Below, piece after piece: positions 48,714 through 57,221 of a DNA stretch of 64,000 nucleotides. This stretch comes from Cognatishimia maritima (GTDB taxonomy: Bacteria > Pseudomonadota > Alphaproteobacteria > Rhodobacterales > Rhodobacteraceae): assembly GCF_900129685.1 (NCBI RefSeq), contig NZ_FQWM01000001.1:558001-622000 (forward strand), written 5' to 3'. The first letter of the stretch is position 1, and every line of letters begins with the position of its first letter. The translations under genes were made by a program, and so were the position numbers. Below the pieces are notes generated by a model. It did no database searches and had not been told where the DNA came from. It saw nothing but the letters and a program-made list of their open reading frames with translations.

Positions 48714-48743
48714 AAAAGGCTGGCGATTTCGCCGGCCTTTTTT
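48714..48743 (+). terminator. Intrinsic terminator after the BI-1/YccA gene
   Basis: The stem AAGGCTGGCGA / TCGCCGGCCTT (one mismatch, TT loop) is followed by TTTT. It lies 23 bases past the stop. Confidence 0.9.
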
Positions 48744-48753
48744 GTTGCCGCTT

Positions 48754-49260
48754 TCAAAGCGTCATGCGCATCTCAATTGCCGGGAAATACAACCCCGGCT
48801 CAAGCGCCAGTTCAACGGCATGCAGGCTTTGAAAGCCGAGCCGCCGATAGAACACCTCAGCCGTCAAGGTGCTCATGCAGCGCAGCGAATGTACCCCCTG
48901 CTCCAAGGCCGAGCGGATGGCAGCCCTGGCAATCGCCCCACCGACACCGCGACGCAAGTATGACGGATCAACCGCCACATGCCGCATATGGCCTTCGCCA
49001 TGATGGCCCAGCCCGCGCGTGGGACTGAGGTCGGTCCAGCCCCCTGCCCCGACAATCCTGCCCTTTGCGCTTTCGGCGACATAATAGGTGCCGCAGCCCA
49101 AAAGCTCTGGCCGCGCCTGTCCGATCTTTGGCAGGGCTTTCTCAAGAATGCGCGGATGATAATCGGCGCGCAGCAACTCCCCGTAGCTGCGCGTCATCAT
49201 GGCCGTAATCGCGTTGGCGTCGGCGGTTCTGGCGGGGCGGATAGAGTATTCAAATGACAT
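48754..49260 (-). CDS. GNAT N-acetyltransferase
   Basis: The 168-residue protein has the GNAT core with ILEKALPKIGQARPELLGCGTYYVAES, GHMRHVAVDPSYLRRGVGGAIA (acetyl-CoA loop RRGVGGAI) and HSLRCMSTLTAEVFYRRLGFQS. The substrate is unknown. Its stop lies 10 bases from the terminator of the convergent BI-1 gene, which also gives A-rich sequence in its transcript. The start at 49260 is the first ATG of the frame. Confidence 0.87.
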   Translation of the reverse strand: MSFEYSIRPARTADANAITAMMTRSYGELLRADYHPRILEKALPKIGQARPELLGCGTYYVAESAKGRIVGAGGWTDLSPTRGLGHHGEGHMRHVAVDPSYLRRGVGGAIARAAIRSALEQGVHSLRCMSTLTAEVFYRRLGFQSLHAVELALEPGLYFPAIEMRMTL

Positions 49261-49340
49261 GGTCCCGTTTCCAATTGAATGGTCTGAAGAAAATCTGGTT
49301 CCTCAGCGCGACCTATGTTTTCTGAACTTCTTAAACTCTG

Positions 49341-49373
49341 AAAAGCAAAAAGCCGCGCTGGTGTGGCGCGGCC
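49341..49373 (-). terminator. Intrinsic terminator after rpmG
   Basis: A 7-bp GC stem (GCCGCGC / GCGCGGC, seven-base loop) is followed on the minus strand by TTTTTGCTTTT. It lies 26 bases past the rpmG stop. Confidence 0.85.
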
Positions 49374-49398
49374 TTTGCATGTGTCTTAAGAAGTGATC

Positions 49399-49566
49399 TT
49401 ACTTGATCTTGCCTTCTTTGTACTCGACATGCTTGCGCACCACCGGGTCGTACTTTTTCACGACCATCTTTTCGGTCATGGTACGCGCGTTTTTCTTGGT
49501 GACGTAGAAATGGCCTGTGCCCGCGGTCGAGTTCAGGCGGATTTTAATTGTGGTCGGCTTCGCCAT
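49399..49566 (-). CDS. rpmG: 50S ribosomal protein L33
   Basis: This 55-residue ribosomal protein reads [20 protein letters not shown] and continues [21 protein letters not shown] with [11 protein letters not shown], the L33 family. It lacks the Cys pairs of zinc-binding L33 forms, as is usual for alphaproteobacteria. The ATG at 49564-49566 is fixed by homology and by GGAGAAG upstream. It is a single-gene unit with its own terminator. Confidence 0.97.
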   Translation of the reverse strand: MAKPTTIKIRLNSTAGTGHFYVTKKNARTMTEKMVVKKYDPVVRKHVEYKEGKIK

Positions 49567-49734
49567 GGGTCTTCTCCTGCGCCGGGCAGCAGTGCCCGTG
49601 AAATCTCTATGAAGTCCGCCTTTTAACGGTAAGCGATGCCGAGTCAATGGGGGTGATATGGAATTGTCACAGAAAAGGGGATTTTTTGACGGAACTGCTC
49701 CGTAGGCTGTGACACGCCAATTGATCGTAGGTGC

Positions 49735-50514
49735 CTACCAAGCCGCGTTGTCTTCAATCACCGCCGCCACGGCCAGCGCGCGGGTGGCGAGGTCTGGGGG
49801 TGTGGTCTCTGCCAACCCCAGCGTGGCCATCCTGTCACGCAGGGCTTTGGACGTGTAAAAATCGTAAATTTCGCTGTTGGCCGGGCTTTCCCAAAAGGCG
49901 GTGATCCAGATGGATTCTTTGCCCGGTACGCAATGTTGGCACCAATCGCGCCAGAGGCGATTGGCAAGCGTGGCGTCGTCGACTTCTAGCATTTGGGCGG
50001 TCAGGTCGGACACGGACCAGCCAGCCAATGCGAACATGCACAAAGTGTCGTCGATGTAGTCAGTTCCCTCGCGCAGTTCAGCCCGCAGAAAAGCGCGCTG
50101 GAAGCGGTCGATGACGGACCATTCTTGTGCGTTCCAATTGGCCGCCACACCTGTCTGAAAGCGGCTAAGGGCCACTTCGTTGCCGACATAGCTGACCTCC
50201 TGTGCAGCGGCGAGCAGCTCCAGAATACGCGGCAGCAGATAGGCCCATGTCGGCTTGGCAACCCCGGCTTCGGGGTCGTAGGCTGCAAAGAACCAGTCCT
50301 GCACATAGGTCAGCGGCAAATCGCGAATGGGCGGCTCAAAGAAATGCAGTTCGATGTGGGGGTCCATGCAGCAGCCCGTGCAAACTTCGGTACTACTCGG
50401 CTTAGGGGCGTCAAAGACGCGATACGCCTCGTCGATGAGTGCATAAAGCGGGTGGTCCTTTGCCAGTTTGATTTGTGGGCCAATATCTGGGCCGGTATCG
50501 AGGGTTGGTGTCAT
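49735..50514 (-). CDS. Conserved hypothetical protein with Cys-rich N-terminal motif
   Basis: The 259-residue soluble protein has an N-terminal motif STEVCTGCCMDPHIE (C-x2-CC), aromatic-rich helices (TYVQDWFFAAYD, PTWAYLLPRILELL, WNAQEWSVIDRFQRAFLRAEL) and a late CQHC stretch in WCQHCVPGKESIW. It could bind a metal through CTGCC and CQHC. No named family is recognised. It lies 75 bases beyond the RNase P RNA 3' end and is read from the same strand, so it may be served by readthrough or by its own promoter in the 74-base gap. Confidence 0.65.
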   Translation of the reverse strand: MTPTLDTGPDIGPQIKLAKDHPLYALIDEAYRVFDAPKPSSTEVCTGCCMDPHIELHFFEPPIRDLPLTYVQDWFFAAYDPEAGVAKPTWAYLLPRILELLAAAQEVSYVGNEVALSRFQTGVAANWNAQEWSVIDRFQRAFLRAELREGTDYIDDTLCMFALAGWSVSDLTAQMLEVDDATLANRLWRDWCQHCVPGKESIWITAFWESPANSEIYDFYTSKALRDRMATLGLAETTPPDLATRALAVAAVIEDNAAW

Positions 50515-50588
50515 GCCCGCAGGCTAGGCAATGGACGCACAAATGCGAAGCGCTTTGTTGGGGGCAACCACAGACCGCAAACAATTAC

Positions 50589-50955
50589 ACAGGGGGCCTA
50601 TAAGCCGGATTCTGTCCAAGAGGTTGCCCTCTTTGGATGACCATTCATCTTGAGCGCCTGTTGCCAAGCGCCCTCTAGCTGCCAACCCGGACCTGCTCGG
50701 GGCAAAGCTCCCCTGTGGTTGCCCACGCGCGGTCCCTATTTGGCATTGCTCCTGGTGGGGCTTGCCGTGCCGGTTCTGTTGCCAGTCCCGCGGTGGGCTC
50801 TTACTCCACCGTTTCACCCTTACCCTGACGCGCAGGGCGGTTTCTTCTCTGTGGCGCTATCCCTTGGGTTACCCCAGCCGGGCGTTACCCGGCACCATTG
50901 CCTTGTGGAGTCCGGACTTTCCTCGGGTTACCCCGCGGCCATCCAGCCCCCTGTG
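50589..50955 (-). ncRNA. rnpB: RNase P RNA (bacterial type A)
   Basis: On the minus strand the region begins CACAGGGGGC, which pairs with GCCCCCTGTG at the other end to form helix P1. Near the 5' end it has GAGGAAAGTCCGGACTCCAC, the hallmark P4 strand and CR-I region of RNase P RNA, and near the 3' end ACAGAATCCGGCTTATAGG, the matching P4 strand. The size of about 367 bases fits alphaproteobacterial type A RNA. The RNA is the catalytic part of the enzyme that trims tRNA 5' ends. The exact ends may differ by a few bases. Confidence 0.95.
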
Positions 50956-51019
50956 CGACTTGCGTGATAGGCGGTGGCGCAGGGGCCGTCAACGGGGTGG
51001 CGGCGGTGATGTTGATTCT

Positions 51020-51041
51020 GAGTATTTTTGGAAAGATGAAA
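51020..51041 (-). repeat. AAATACTC intergenic element, copy 3
   Basis: On the minus strand TTTCATCTTT, CCAA and AAATACTC follow directly after the TAA stop of the amidase gene, so this copy begins at the stop codon. Confidence 0.6.
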
Positions 51042-51734
51042 TTAAGATGAGGCCTGAGCCGCAAGCCGCGCCATGATGCGGCGATCTTCGGTATCTTCGT
51101 CGGGGTCCTTCGCCCAAGGGCGAAAGCGGCTGCGGAAGGCCGCGAAGCAGGCGGGTGCTGGGTCATCACAGCCATTGAGCGCTGTCACAGGGTAGCCAAA
51201 GGATTTGGCGCTGGTTTTCCAGTCACTGTCTGCGCGCTGCGCATCGGGCCAGATTGCCAGCTCCTGCCGCGCGAGGCGTTGCCAATCAAACCGCGGGCCG
51301 GGATCAATTTTGCGGTGCGGCGCGAGGTCGGAATGGGCAATGACGTTTTTGGGCGGAATGCCCCAGCGCTGCATGATTTGCGGCAGCAGCCATTCCAGTG
51401 CCGCCATTTGCGGTTCCGCAAAGGGGTGTGTGCCAAGGTTGTCCAGCTCAATCCCAATGGAATGAGAGTTCACATCCGTGATATCACCCCACTGCCCGGC
51501 CCCAGCGTGCCAGGCGCGCATGTCTTCGGCGACCAGTTGTTGGACTAGGCCTTTGCCAGAAATCAGGTAATGGGCCGAAACCTCGGTCTCGGGATTGCAG
51601 AGCGTGTTGCAAGCTGCCTCGGCACTGGCCATGGCCGTGTAGTGCAGCACGATCAATGACGGCGTTGCCCCATCGCGACGCGGCCCGAAATTCGGTGAAG
51701 GTGTTTGGATGATCTGAGGCGCTTTTGGCGCCAT
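51042..51734 (-). CDS. N-acetylmuramoyl-L-alanine amidase (AmpD/AmiD type)
   Basis: The 230-residue protein has the amidase_2 fold: SLIVLHYTAMASAEAACNTL with the zinc His, SAHYLISGKGLVQQLV, WHAGAGQW, SIGIELDN and IAHSDLAPHRKIDPGPRFDW with the other His and the Asp. It should cut the amide between N-acetylmuramic acid and the stem peptide. No signal peptide is visible in the chosen frame, so it may act on cytosolic anhydro-muropeptides like AmpD. The ATG at 51732-51734 overlaps the upstream lipoprotein gene's stop as TGATG. Confidence 0.9.
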   Translation of the reverse strand: MAPKAPQIIQTPSPNFGPRRDGATPSLIVLHYTAMASAEAACNTLCNPETEVSAHYLISGKGLVQQLVAEDMRAWHAGAGQWGDITDVNSHSIGIELDNLGTHPFAEPQMAALEWLLPQIMQRWGIPPKNVIAHSDLAPHRKIDPGPRFDWQRLARQELAIWPDAQRADSDWKTSAKSFGYPVTALNGCDDPAPACFAAFRSRFRPWAKDPDEDTEDRRIMARLAAQASS

Positions 51735-52411
51735 CAGTTGCTGCCGAGGTTGCGGAACGGCCTTGGGTCCCAATCGCAGGCATAGCCATCCCCATCAGGA
51801 TCAAGGCCGATGCGATCTTTCTCGGGTCCGCCACGCGCAAGGAAATCAATCTGCGCCTGGTCTGCACTTGGATATTTGCGGCAATTGCGATCTGCACGCG
51901 CCACGGAGTTCAGGCCAATCCGTTTGTAAATCGCATTGCCCGGTTGGTTTTTGTGCTGCAGCGCAAAGGCTACGATGTTCGGGCCGGTGTTGCCGTCTCG
52001 CGATGGCAGATTGGTGGCCTCGACAACCTGATACTGATCGGCAATCGCTTCACGCCGTTTGGCGTCCGCTTCGATAGAGCGACGCGAGTCGACCGCTTCA
52101 AAATCATTCTCGTCCGAAATGCCCGCGTTTTCCAACCGAACCGGCGCTGGGTTCGCGGGGCTCGCCTCGACCACGGTACGGCCCGTATCGGTTTCGCCCA
52201 ACTGCGGGCCTTGGCTGCCCAAAGGCCGCGTCGCGTCTAGCGTCGAAAGGGTTTCCTGCGACAGCGCCTGCGCAGGCGGAATGACCGGTTCAAACCCGGC
52301 AGGGGTCTGCGGCTGGAAATTGTCGTTGTCAAAACCAACACCGCTATTGGGCACTGGCGGCTCACATGCCGCCAAAGCCAATATCGCGCAACCGCTGAAA
52401 ATCCACCGCAT
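51734..52411 (-). CDS. Lipoprotein with C-terminal excalibur calcium-binding domain
   Basis: The 225-residue protein has a lipobox (LALAAC), a long Pro/Ala-rich linker, and a C-terminal excalibur domain with NCRKYPSADQAQIDFLARGGPEKDRIGLDPDGDGYACDWDP, where DxDGDG with Cys is the calcium-binding signature. Such domains are extracellular. I chose the ATG at 52411 because GAGG lies 7 bases before it; an ATG four codons upstream is in frame. It is coupled to the amidase gene by a 1-base overlap, so the two may work at the envelope together. Confidence 0.83.
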   Translation of the reverse strand: MRWIFSGCAILALAACEPPVPNSGVGFDNDNFQPQTPAGFEPVIPPAQALSQETLSTLDATRPLGSQGPQLGETDTGRTVVEASPANPAPVRLENAGISDENDFEAVDSRRSIEADAKRREAIADQYQVVEATNLPSRDGNTGPNIVAFALQHKNQPGNAIYKRIGLNSVARADRNCRKYPSADQAQIDFLARGGPEKDRIGLDPDGDGYACDWDPRPFRNLGSN

Positions 52412-52445
52412 TCTGTGCCTCATTCGACTTTGCTTTGGCCGATAT

Positions 52446-53933
52446 CTACCACCACTTGCCGGGCTTGGCTACGAAACCGGCAGCGCTTTCAAGCGCATAG
52501 GCAGTATTCAGCAGATCGCCTTCTTCCCAAGGACGGCCAATCAGCTGCAGGCCCAGTGGCAAGCCCTGCGCATCGGTGCCAGTTGGCACGGCGATGCCCG
52601 GCAGACCAGCAAGGTTCACGGTGACGGTGAAGACGTCATTCAGATACATCTTGACCGGGTCAGCGTCGTTCATTTCGCCCAGACCAAAAGCCGCAGATGG
52701 CGTTGCTGGCGTCAGGATCGCATCCACACCTGCGGCAAAGACATCATCGAAGTCTTTCTTGATCAGGGCACGCACACGGCGGGCGCGGTTGTAATAGGCA
52801 TCATAAAAGCCTGCGGACAGCACATAGGTGCCGACCATCACACGGCGCTGCACCTCATGGCCGAACCCTTCGGCGCGAGTCTTTTCGTACATCTCGGTGA
52901 TACCATCGCCCTGCGCCAGAGTCGCGCGATGGCCGTAGCGCACACCGTCATAGCGCGCGAGGTTCGAAGACGCCTCAGCCGGGGCAATCACGTAGTAAGC
53001 TGGCAAAGCGTATTTGGTGTGCGGCAGAGAGATGTCGACAATCTCTGCACCGGCTGCTTTCAGCATCGCGGTGCCGTCTTCCCAAAGCTTTGCGATCTCT
53101 GCGGGCATGCCGTCCATGCGGTATTCTTTGGGGATACCGACTTTCTTGCCTTTGATGTCACCGGTCAGCATGGCCTCAAAATTTGGCACAGGCAGGTCGG
53201 CTGATGTGCTGTCCTTCGGGTCATGGCCACACATGGCTTCGAGCATGATCGCCGCGTCGCGCACGGATTTGGTCATGGGACCCGCTTGGTCGAGCGAACT
53301 TGCAAAGGCCACAACGCCCCAACGTGAACAACGGCCATAAGTCGGTTTGATCCCGGTGATCCCGGTGAAAGCCGCAGGTTGGCGGATAGAGCCACCGGTG
53401 TCGGTGCCGGTTGCCGCCAAGCACAGGTCCGCGGCAACAGCAGAGGCCGAGCCACCAGAGGAGCCGCCCGGTGTCAGTTGCGCATCATCATTGCCGCGAC
53501 GCCACGGGTTGACCGCATTGCCATAGCACGACGTTTCGTTGGAGCTGCCCATGGCAAATTCGTCCATGTTCAACTTACCCAGCATCACAGAACCCGCATC
53601 AAACAGGTTTTGCGATACTGTGGATTCATACTCGGGAATAAACCCTTCCAGAATCCGGCTTGCGGCTTGGCTTGGCACGCCTTTGGTGCAGAACAGGTCT
53701 TTGATCCCAATCGGCAGGCCACACATCGCAGGCGCATCACGGGCAGCCAGTCGCGCATCAGCGGCTTTCGCCTGTTCCAACGCAAGTTCCGGCGTGTTGT
53801 GGACAAAGGCATTCAGCGCCCCTGCCCCTTCGATTTCTTTCAGGCAGGCCTCAGTTAGTTCAACCGAGGTCACATCGCCTGCGCGCAGTTTATCGCGCGC
53901 CTCAGCCAGCGTGAGTGTGTTTAGATCAGCCAT
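52446..53933 (-). CDS. gatA: Aspartyl/glutamyl-tRNA(Asn/Gln) amidotransferase subunit A
   Basis: The 495-residue amidase subunit supplies ammonia to convert Asp-tRNA(Asn) or Glu-tRNA(Gln) to the amide. The amidase signature is visible: [13 protein letters not shown] (catalytic Lys), [18 protein letters not shown] (cis-Ser) and [18 protein letters not shown] (nucleophile Ser). The ATG at 53931-53933 overlaps the gatC stop as TAATG. gatB is not in the window. Confidence 0.97.
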   Translation of the reverse strand: MADLNTLTLAEARDKLRAGDVTSVELTEACLKEIEGAGALNAFVHNTPELALEQAKAADARLAARDAPAMCGLPIGIKDLFCTKGVPSQAASRILEGFIPEYESTVSQNLFDAGSVMLGKLNMDEFAMGSSNETSCYGNAVNPWRRGNDDAQLTPGGSSGGSASAVAADLCLAATGTDTGGSIRQPAAFTGITGIKPTYGRCSRWGVVAFASSLDQAGPMTKSVRDAAIMLEAMCGHDPKDSTSADLPVPNFEAMLTGDIKGKKVGIPKEYRMDGMPAEIAKLWEDGTAMLKAAGAEIVDISLPHTKYALPAYYVIAPAEASSNLARYDGVRYGHRATLAQGDGITEMYEKTRAEGFGHEVQRRVMVGTYVLSAGFYDAYYNRARRVRALIKKDFDDVFAAGVDAILTPATPSAAFGLGEMNDADPVKMYLNDVFTVTVNLAGLPGIAVPTGTDAQGLPLGLQLIGRPWEEGDLLNTAYALESAAGFVAKPGKWW

Positions 53934-54220
53934 TACTCAACCACCTTTGGAACCGCAAAAAAGCCTTCGCGCGCATCAGGCGCGTTGGACAGAACCTTGT
54001 CCTGCTGATCGCCATCCGTCACTTGATCCACCCGGCGTTTCAGCTTTTGTGGGGTCACGGATGTCATTGGCTCTACGCCCTCAACATCAACTTCATTGAG
54101 CTGCTCGATGAACCCAAGGATCGTGTTGAATTCTTCGGCCAGCGCGGGCAGCGCGTCCTCTTCGACCTTGATACGCGCGAGTTTTGCAACGCGCGCTGCG
54201 GTGTCCTTGTCAATCGACAT
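53933..54220 (-). CDS. gatC: Aspartyl/glutamyl-tRNA(Asn/Gln) amidotransferase subunit C
   Basis: The 95-residue protein stabilises the GatCAB complex. It starts [21 protein letters not shown], and [27 protein letters not shown] follows, as in all GatC proteins. The ATG at 54218-54220 has GGAG 8 bases upstream and is preferred to the in-frame TTG at 54226. It is translated ahead of gatA with a 1-base overlap. Confidence 0.96.
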   Translation of the reverse strand: MSIDKDTAARVAKLARIKVEEDALPALAEEFNTILGFIEQLNEVDVEGVEPMTSVTPQKLKRRVDQVTDGDQQDKVLSNAPDAREGFFAVPKVVE

Positions 54221-54253
54221 CGGCAAACTCCAATTGAAACTTGAAGACAGCGT

Positions 54254-54910
54254 TTAGCCAAGCTTTGTGGGGCGTGCAAGCATGTGTCGCCTGTAGATCT
54301 CGATCATCCAGCCAAGCGCGATCCCATTCAGGATGTGCCACATGAAATGGGTGCCAAGCGGCAGGATGTTGCACAAAGGTTCATCAATGGAGCGGAAGAA
54401 GAGCGAAAGACACACGATGGACGCACCGATGGCCAGACCTTTCGCTGTTTGAAGCGCCCCGTTTCGAAGCCCAAAGGCGTAGATAAAGATCAATAACGGC
54501 ACAGGGCCATAAGCAGCGGAGCTTTCAAAACCAGGGATTTGCTGGAACAGCGGCACCAATGCTGCCGTGTAGGGAAAGAATAACACCACAGCGAGGGCCG
54601 CAATCCACCATTTTTGCCCGTAGAAATCGCGTGTCGCCGCAAAGATGTAGACGAGAATATAGAGGATGATCGGGAAAACATCCGCCATCCCAGCCCACGT
54701 CTGTGCAAAGGTGTGGAAAAGAAAGCTTCCGATGCCGATGGCAAACAGAATGATGCATAAAAGCTGCGCAATCCGCAGCCCATCGCTGCGCCGCCACATG
54801 ATAATGGCCGCAATCAGAAACGCCGCGTTGGTGATTGCATTGACTGGCTCTGCCCAAAAGGACGGATCAATACGTTCGCAATAACCGTCAACAGATTGAG
54901 TGAGGTCCAT
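54254..54910 (-). CDS. Ceramidase-domain (CREST superfamily) membrane protein
   Basis: The 218-residue protein has seven membrane helices. The N-terminal VDGYCERIDPSFWAEPVNAITNAAFLIAA is the ceramidase-family motif; GSFLFHTFAQTWAGMADVFP and C-terminal THFMWHILNGIALGW carry the Ser, His, Asp and paired His expected to bind zinc in this hydrolase superfamily. The natural substrate is unknown, as sphingolipids are not expected in most of this group. The start at 54910 is 57 bases from a divergent small gene, so the promoters overlap. Confidence 0.85.
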   Translation of the reverse strand: MDLTQSVDGYCERIDPSFWAEPVNAITNAAFLIAAIIMWRRSDGLRIAQLLCIILFAIGIGSFLFHTFAQTWAGMADVFPIILYILVYIFAATRDFYGQKWWIAALAVVLFFPYTAALVPLFQQIPGFESSAAYGPVPLLIFIYAFGLRNGALQTAKGLAIGASIVCLSLFFRSIDEPLCNILPLGTHFMWHILNGIALGWMIEIYRRHMLARPTKLG

Positions 54911-54967
54911 GGGCTTCTCCGACTCATTGAATTAGCTTAGCGTCAACTTAGAATATGGAGCGAGAAA

Positions 54968-55273
54968 ATGGTTTTCGATAAGGAAATTGAGCAGTTTGGA
55001 AGTGAGATCGTCCGCAATGCGGTCGAGCAAGGTATGCAAGAAGCGCTCAACCACATAAGGTACAACACCGGAAAAGCTGCAAGCGCACACGTTGAAAAAG
55101 CAATTGGCATAGCCGCACGAAGCGCAATGCGCGCGTTCTTCTCAAATCACGAATTGATTGGGTCGTTTTCAATTTCTCTGAGAACTGAAAACGGTGATAC
55201 CTTTGACTTGGCGGAGGAGTTTGGTGCCCCCCTGATCGTAGCATTTGACGAAGACGGCTGGTTGGAAAATTGA
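54968..55273 (+). CDS. Hypothetical small soluble protein
   Basis: This 101-residue protein has an amphipathic helical N-terminal half (EIEQFGSEIVRNAVEQGMQEALNHIRY, AHVEKAIGIAARSAMRAFF) and a strand-rich C-terminal half. GGAGCGAG precedes the ATG. I cannot name a family. It is divergent from the ceramidase-like gene by 57 bases. An opposing frame across its 3' half (55147-55383) was judged a shadow. Confidence 0.6.
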   Translation: MVFDKEIEQFGSEIVRNAVEQGMQEALNHIRYNTGKAASAHVEKAIGIAARSAMRAFFSNHELIGSFSISLRTENGDTFDLAEEFGAPLIVAFDEDGWLEN

Positions 55274-55416
55274 TCAACATCTAGGTGGATCTTTTTTGCA
55301 AACGGTATGGTCTGGCCCACTATTGTGACTGCAAATGCCTGTCCAAGCGTGAATGTGATTGAGCCTGAGGCGATGACGCCCATCGAGCTATAGGCGCACT
55401 CGAAGCCATAGGATTA

Positions 55417-55439
55417 GAGTATTTTTGCAAATAAGAAGG
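55417..55439 (-). repeat. AAATACTC intergenic element, copy 4
   Basis: On the minus strand CTTCTTATTT, GCAA and AAATACTC follow directly after the tadA stop. This is the most divergent of the four copies in its first half. Confidence 0.5.
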
Positions 55440-55895
55440 TCAGGACCGTTTTTCTTGAAAGAATGTCTTTAGCAGATCTTCGCAAGCTTCCGCTGAAATC
55501 CCATCATAGACTTCAGGTCTGTGATGGCTTTGCGGGTGGTCAAAGACACGCGGGCCTTGGGCCACGCCGCCGGATTTGGGATCAGTCGCGCCATAATACA
55601 CCCGCGCGATGCGGGCTTGGGAAATGGCCGAGGCGCACATAGGGCATGGCTCTAGCGTCACGTATAGGTCACAGCCCGGCAGGCGTTCTGATCCGAGCGC
55701 CTGACACGCTGCCCGGATGGCAAGGATTTCGGCGTGCCCGGTGGGATCAATCAATTCACGTGTACGGTTGCCCGCGCTAGCCAGCACAATGCCATCCGGG
55801 CCGACAAGCACCGCGCCAACAGGCACTTCGCTCCGTGTGGCGGCGGCGCGCGCTTCTTCCAGCGCTTGGTCCATATGGCTCTTAAACCGGGTCAT
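55440..55895 (-). CDS. tadA: tRNA-specific adenosine deaminase
   Basis: The 151-residue enzyme changes adenosine to inosine at position 34 of tRNA-Arg(ACG). The zinc and catalytic motifs are visible: GHAEILAIRAA (His and Glu) and EPCPMCASAISQARI (two Cys), with VYYGATDPKSGGV after them. I chose the ATG at 55893-55895 (MTRFKSHMDQALEEAR); an internal ATG at 55874 is also possible. The reading frame is open much further upstream, into the divergent rluB gene, without homology. It is divergent from rluB by 62 bases. Confidence 0.94.
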   Translation of the reverse strand: MTRFKSHMDQALEEARAAATRSEVPVGAVLVGPDGIVLASAGNRTRELIDPTGHAEILAIRAACQALGSERLPGCDLYVTLEPCPMCASAISQARIARVYYGATDPKSGGVAQGPRVFDHPQSHHRPEVYDGISAEACEDLLKTFFQEKRS

Positions 55896-55957
55896 CAAAA
55901 TCAGATGCCCGATGATTGGCCCTTTCGCAATGGGGCATTCAAATGTAGGAGAGGCAA

Positions 55958-56986
55958 ATGAGCCAGAAACAACCCCCAAAGACACCCGCAGGCGACCGTA
56001 TTGCCAAAGTTCTCTCCCGTGCAGGTGTCGCCTCGCGGCGGGATGCAGAGCGCATGATCGAGGCGGGACGCGTTTCTGTGAATGGCGAGGTTCTGACCTC
56101 CCCAGCCCTGAATGTGACGGCGCGCGACCAGATCGAAGTTGACGGCAAACCGATTGGTGAAAAAGAGCCAGAGCGGATCTGGCTTTACCACAAGCCTGTG
56201 GGGCGCGTGACAACCCATAAGGATGACAAAGATCGCGAGACGATCTTTGACGACCTGCCAGAAGACATGCCGAAACACGTTCTGACTGTAGGGCGGCTTG
56301 ATTTGAACTCTGAAGGTCTGCTGCTTTTGACCAACGACGGAGAGGTCAAGAGAAAGCTGGAACTGCCTTCAACCGGCTGGGTGCGCAAATACCGCGTCCG
56401 CGTCAACGGGCGTCCGACAGAAGAGACGTTCACGCCTCTGCGTCGCGGGATCACGGTGGATGGAGAGAAGTTCGCGCCGATGGTGATCAGCCTGGACCGC
56501 CAGCAAGGCGCGAATGCCTGGATCACTGTGTCGCTTAAAGAAGGCAAAAACCGCGAAATCCGGCGCGCGATGGCCGAAATTGGTTTGACCGTGAACCGCC
56601 TGATCCGTGTGGCCTATGGACCGTTTCAACTCGGCGATCTGAAACCCGGCGCGGTGGACGAAGTGCGTCCACGCGTAGTGCGCGATCATTTGGGATTGGA
56701 AGGCGCTGTGCCGCCAGAAAGCCGCAAGACACCGCAACGGCGTCGCAAACCGGGCGCAGCCAATTTTGATGGCGGGAAAACGAAGTCTGGCGCGCCGACA
56801 GAACGCGCCAATTCAAAAGGCGCCCCGCGTGGTCGCGGATTTGCCGGTGGAAAGCCACCAACAGACCCCACCAAACGCGGACCAGGACCAATGGCAAAGG
56901 GCAAGCCGCGCAGCGGTACACCCACCTCAAGGTCAAAGCCCACAGGTGGCCTGCCGACTGGACCAAAAGGGTCAAAGCGTCGCTGA
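55958..56986 (+). CDS. 23S rRNA pseudouridine synthase, RluB/RsuA family
   Basis: The 342-residue protein has an N-terminal S4 domain (about 15-65, DRIAKVLSRAGVASRRDAERMIEAGRV) and a catalytic domain with GRLDLNSEGLLLLTNDG, whose Asp is the nucleophile, and EGKNREIRRAMAEIGL. It makes pseudouridine in ribosomal RNA; RluB (23S) is more likely than RsuA from sequence. The last ~85 residues are a disordered, highly basic Pro/Gly/Lys/Arg tail, likely to contact RNA. AGGAG precedes the ATG at 55958. Confidence 0.92.
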   Translation: MSQKQPPKTPAGDRIAKVLSRAGVASRRDAERMIEAGRVSVNGEVLTSPALNVTARDQIEVDGKPIGEKEPERIWLYHKPVGRVTTHKDDKDRETIFDDLPEDMPKHVLTVGRLDLNSEGLLLLTNDGEVKRKLELPSTGWVRKYRVRVNGRPTEETFTPLRRGITVDGEKFAPMVISLDRQQGANAWITVSLKEGKNREIRRAMAEIGLTVNRLIRVAYGPFQLGDLKPGAVDEVRPRVVRDHLGLEGAVPPESRKTPQRRRKPGAANFDGGKTKSGAPTERANSKGAPRGRGFAGGKPPTDPTKRGPGPMAKGKPRSGTPTSRSKPTGGLPTGPKGSKRR

Positions 56987-57134
56987 GAGCCGCTAAGGCG
57001 CCGGCATGCCTTGGCAGGCAAACCCTTGCCGTGACAGCATAAGAACCGGGAAAAAGACAGCAATCCCCCTAGTAACACGCTGCCAATGTCCCTAGATTCG
57101 ACCTGAGTATCGTGGGTATCGGGGGATTGGCGTT

Positions 57135-57221
57135 ATGTCCGCAACAGGGTTGCAGAAACTGGCATTTGTTCTGCTTGTCATATTGATGCTTTACGTCGCC
57201 ATGGCAGGAGGCGGCGCATAA
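57135..57221 (+). CDS. 28-residue single-pass membrane peptide
   Basis: This tiny gene encodes a Ser/Thr start (MSATGLQK), a hydrophobic helix (LAFVLLVILMLYVAMA) and a GGGA end. GGGGGA lies 9 bases before the ATG. Its TAA overlaps the ATG of the XpaC-like gene as TAATG, so the two are translationally coupled. It looks like a small membrane protein that helps set up translation of, or joins a complex with, the downstream products. No family is recognised. Confidence 0.6.
   Translation: MSATGLQKLAFVLLVILMLYVAMAGGGA

Noticed and set aside
55147-55383. Minus-strand 78-codon frame opposite the small hypothetical gene
   Set aside because: The plus-strand gene has a Shine-Dalgarno site and a coherent amphipathic pattern. 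The opposing frame lacks a ribosome-binding site.
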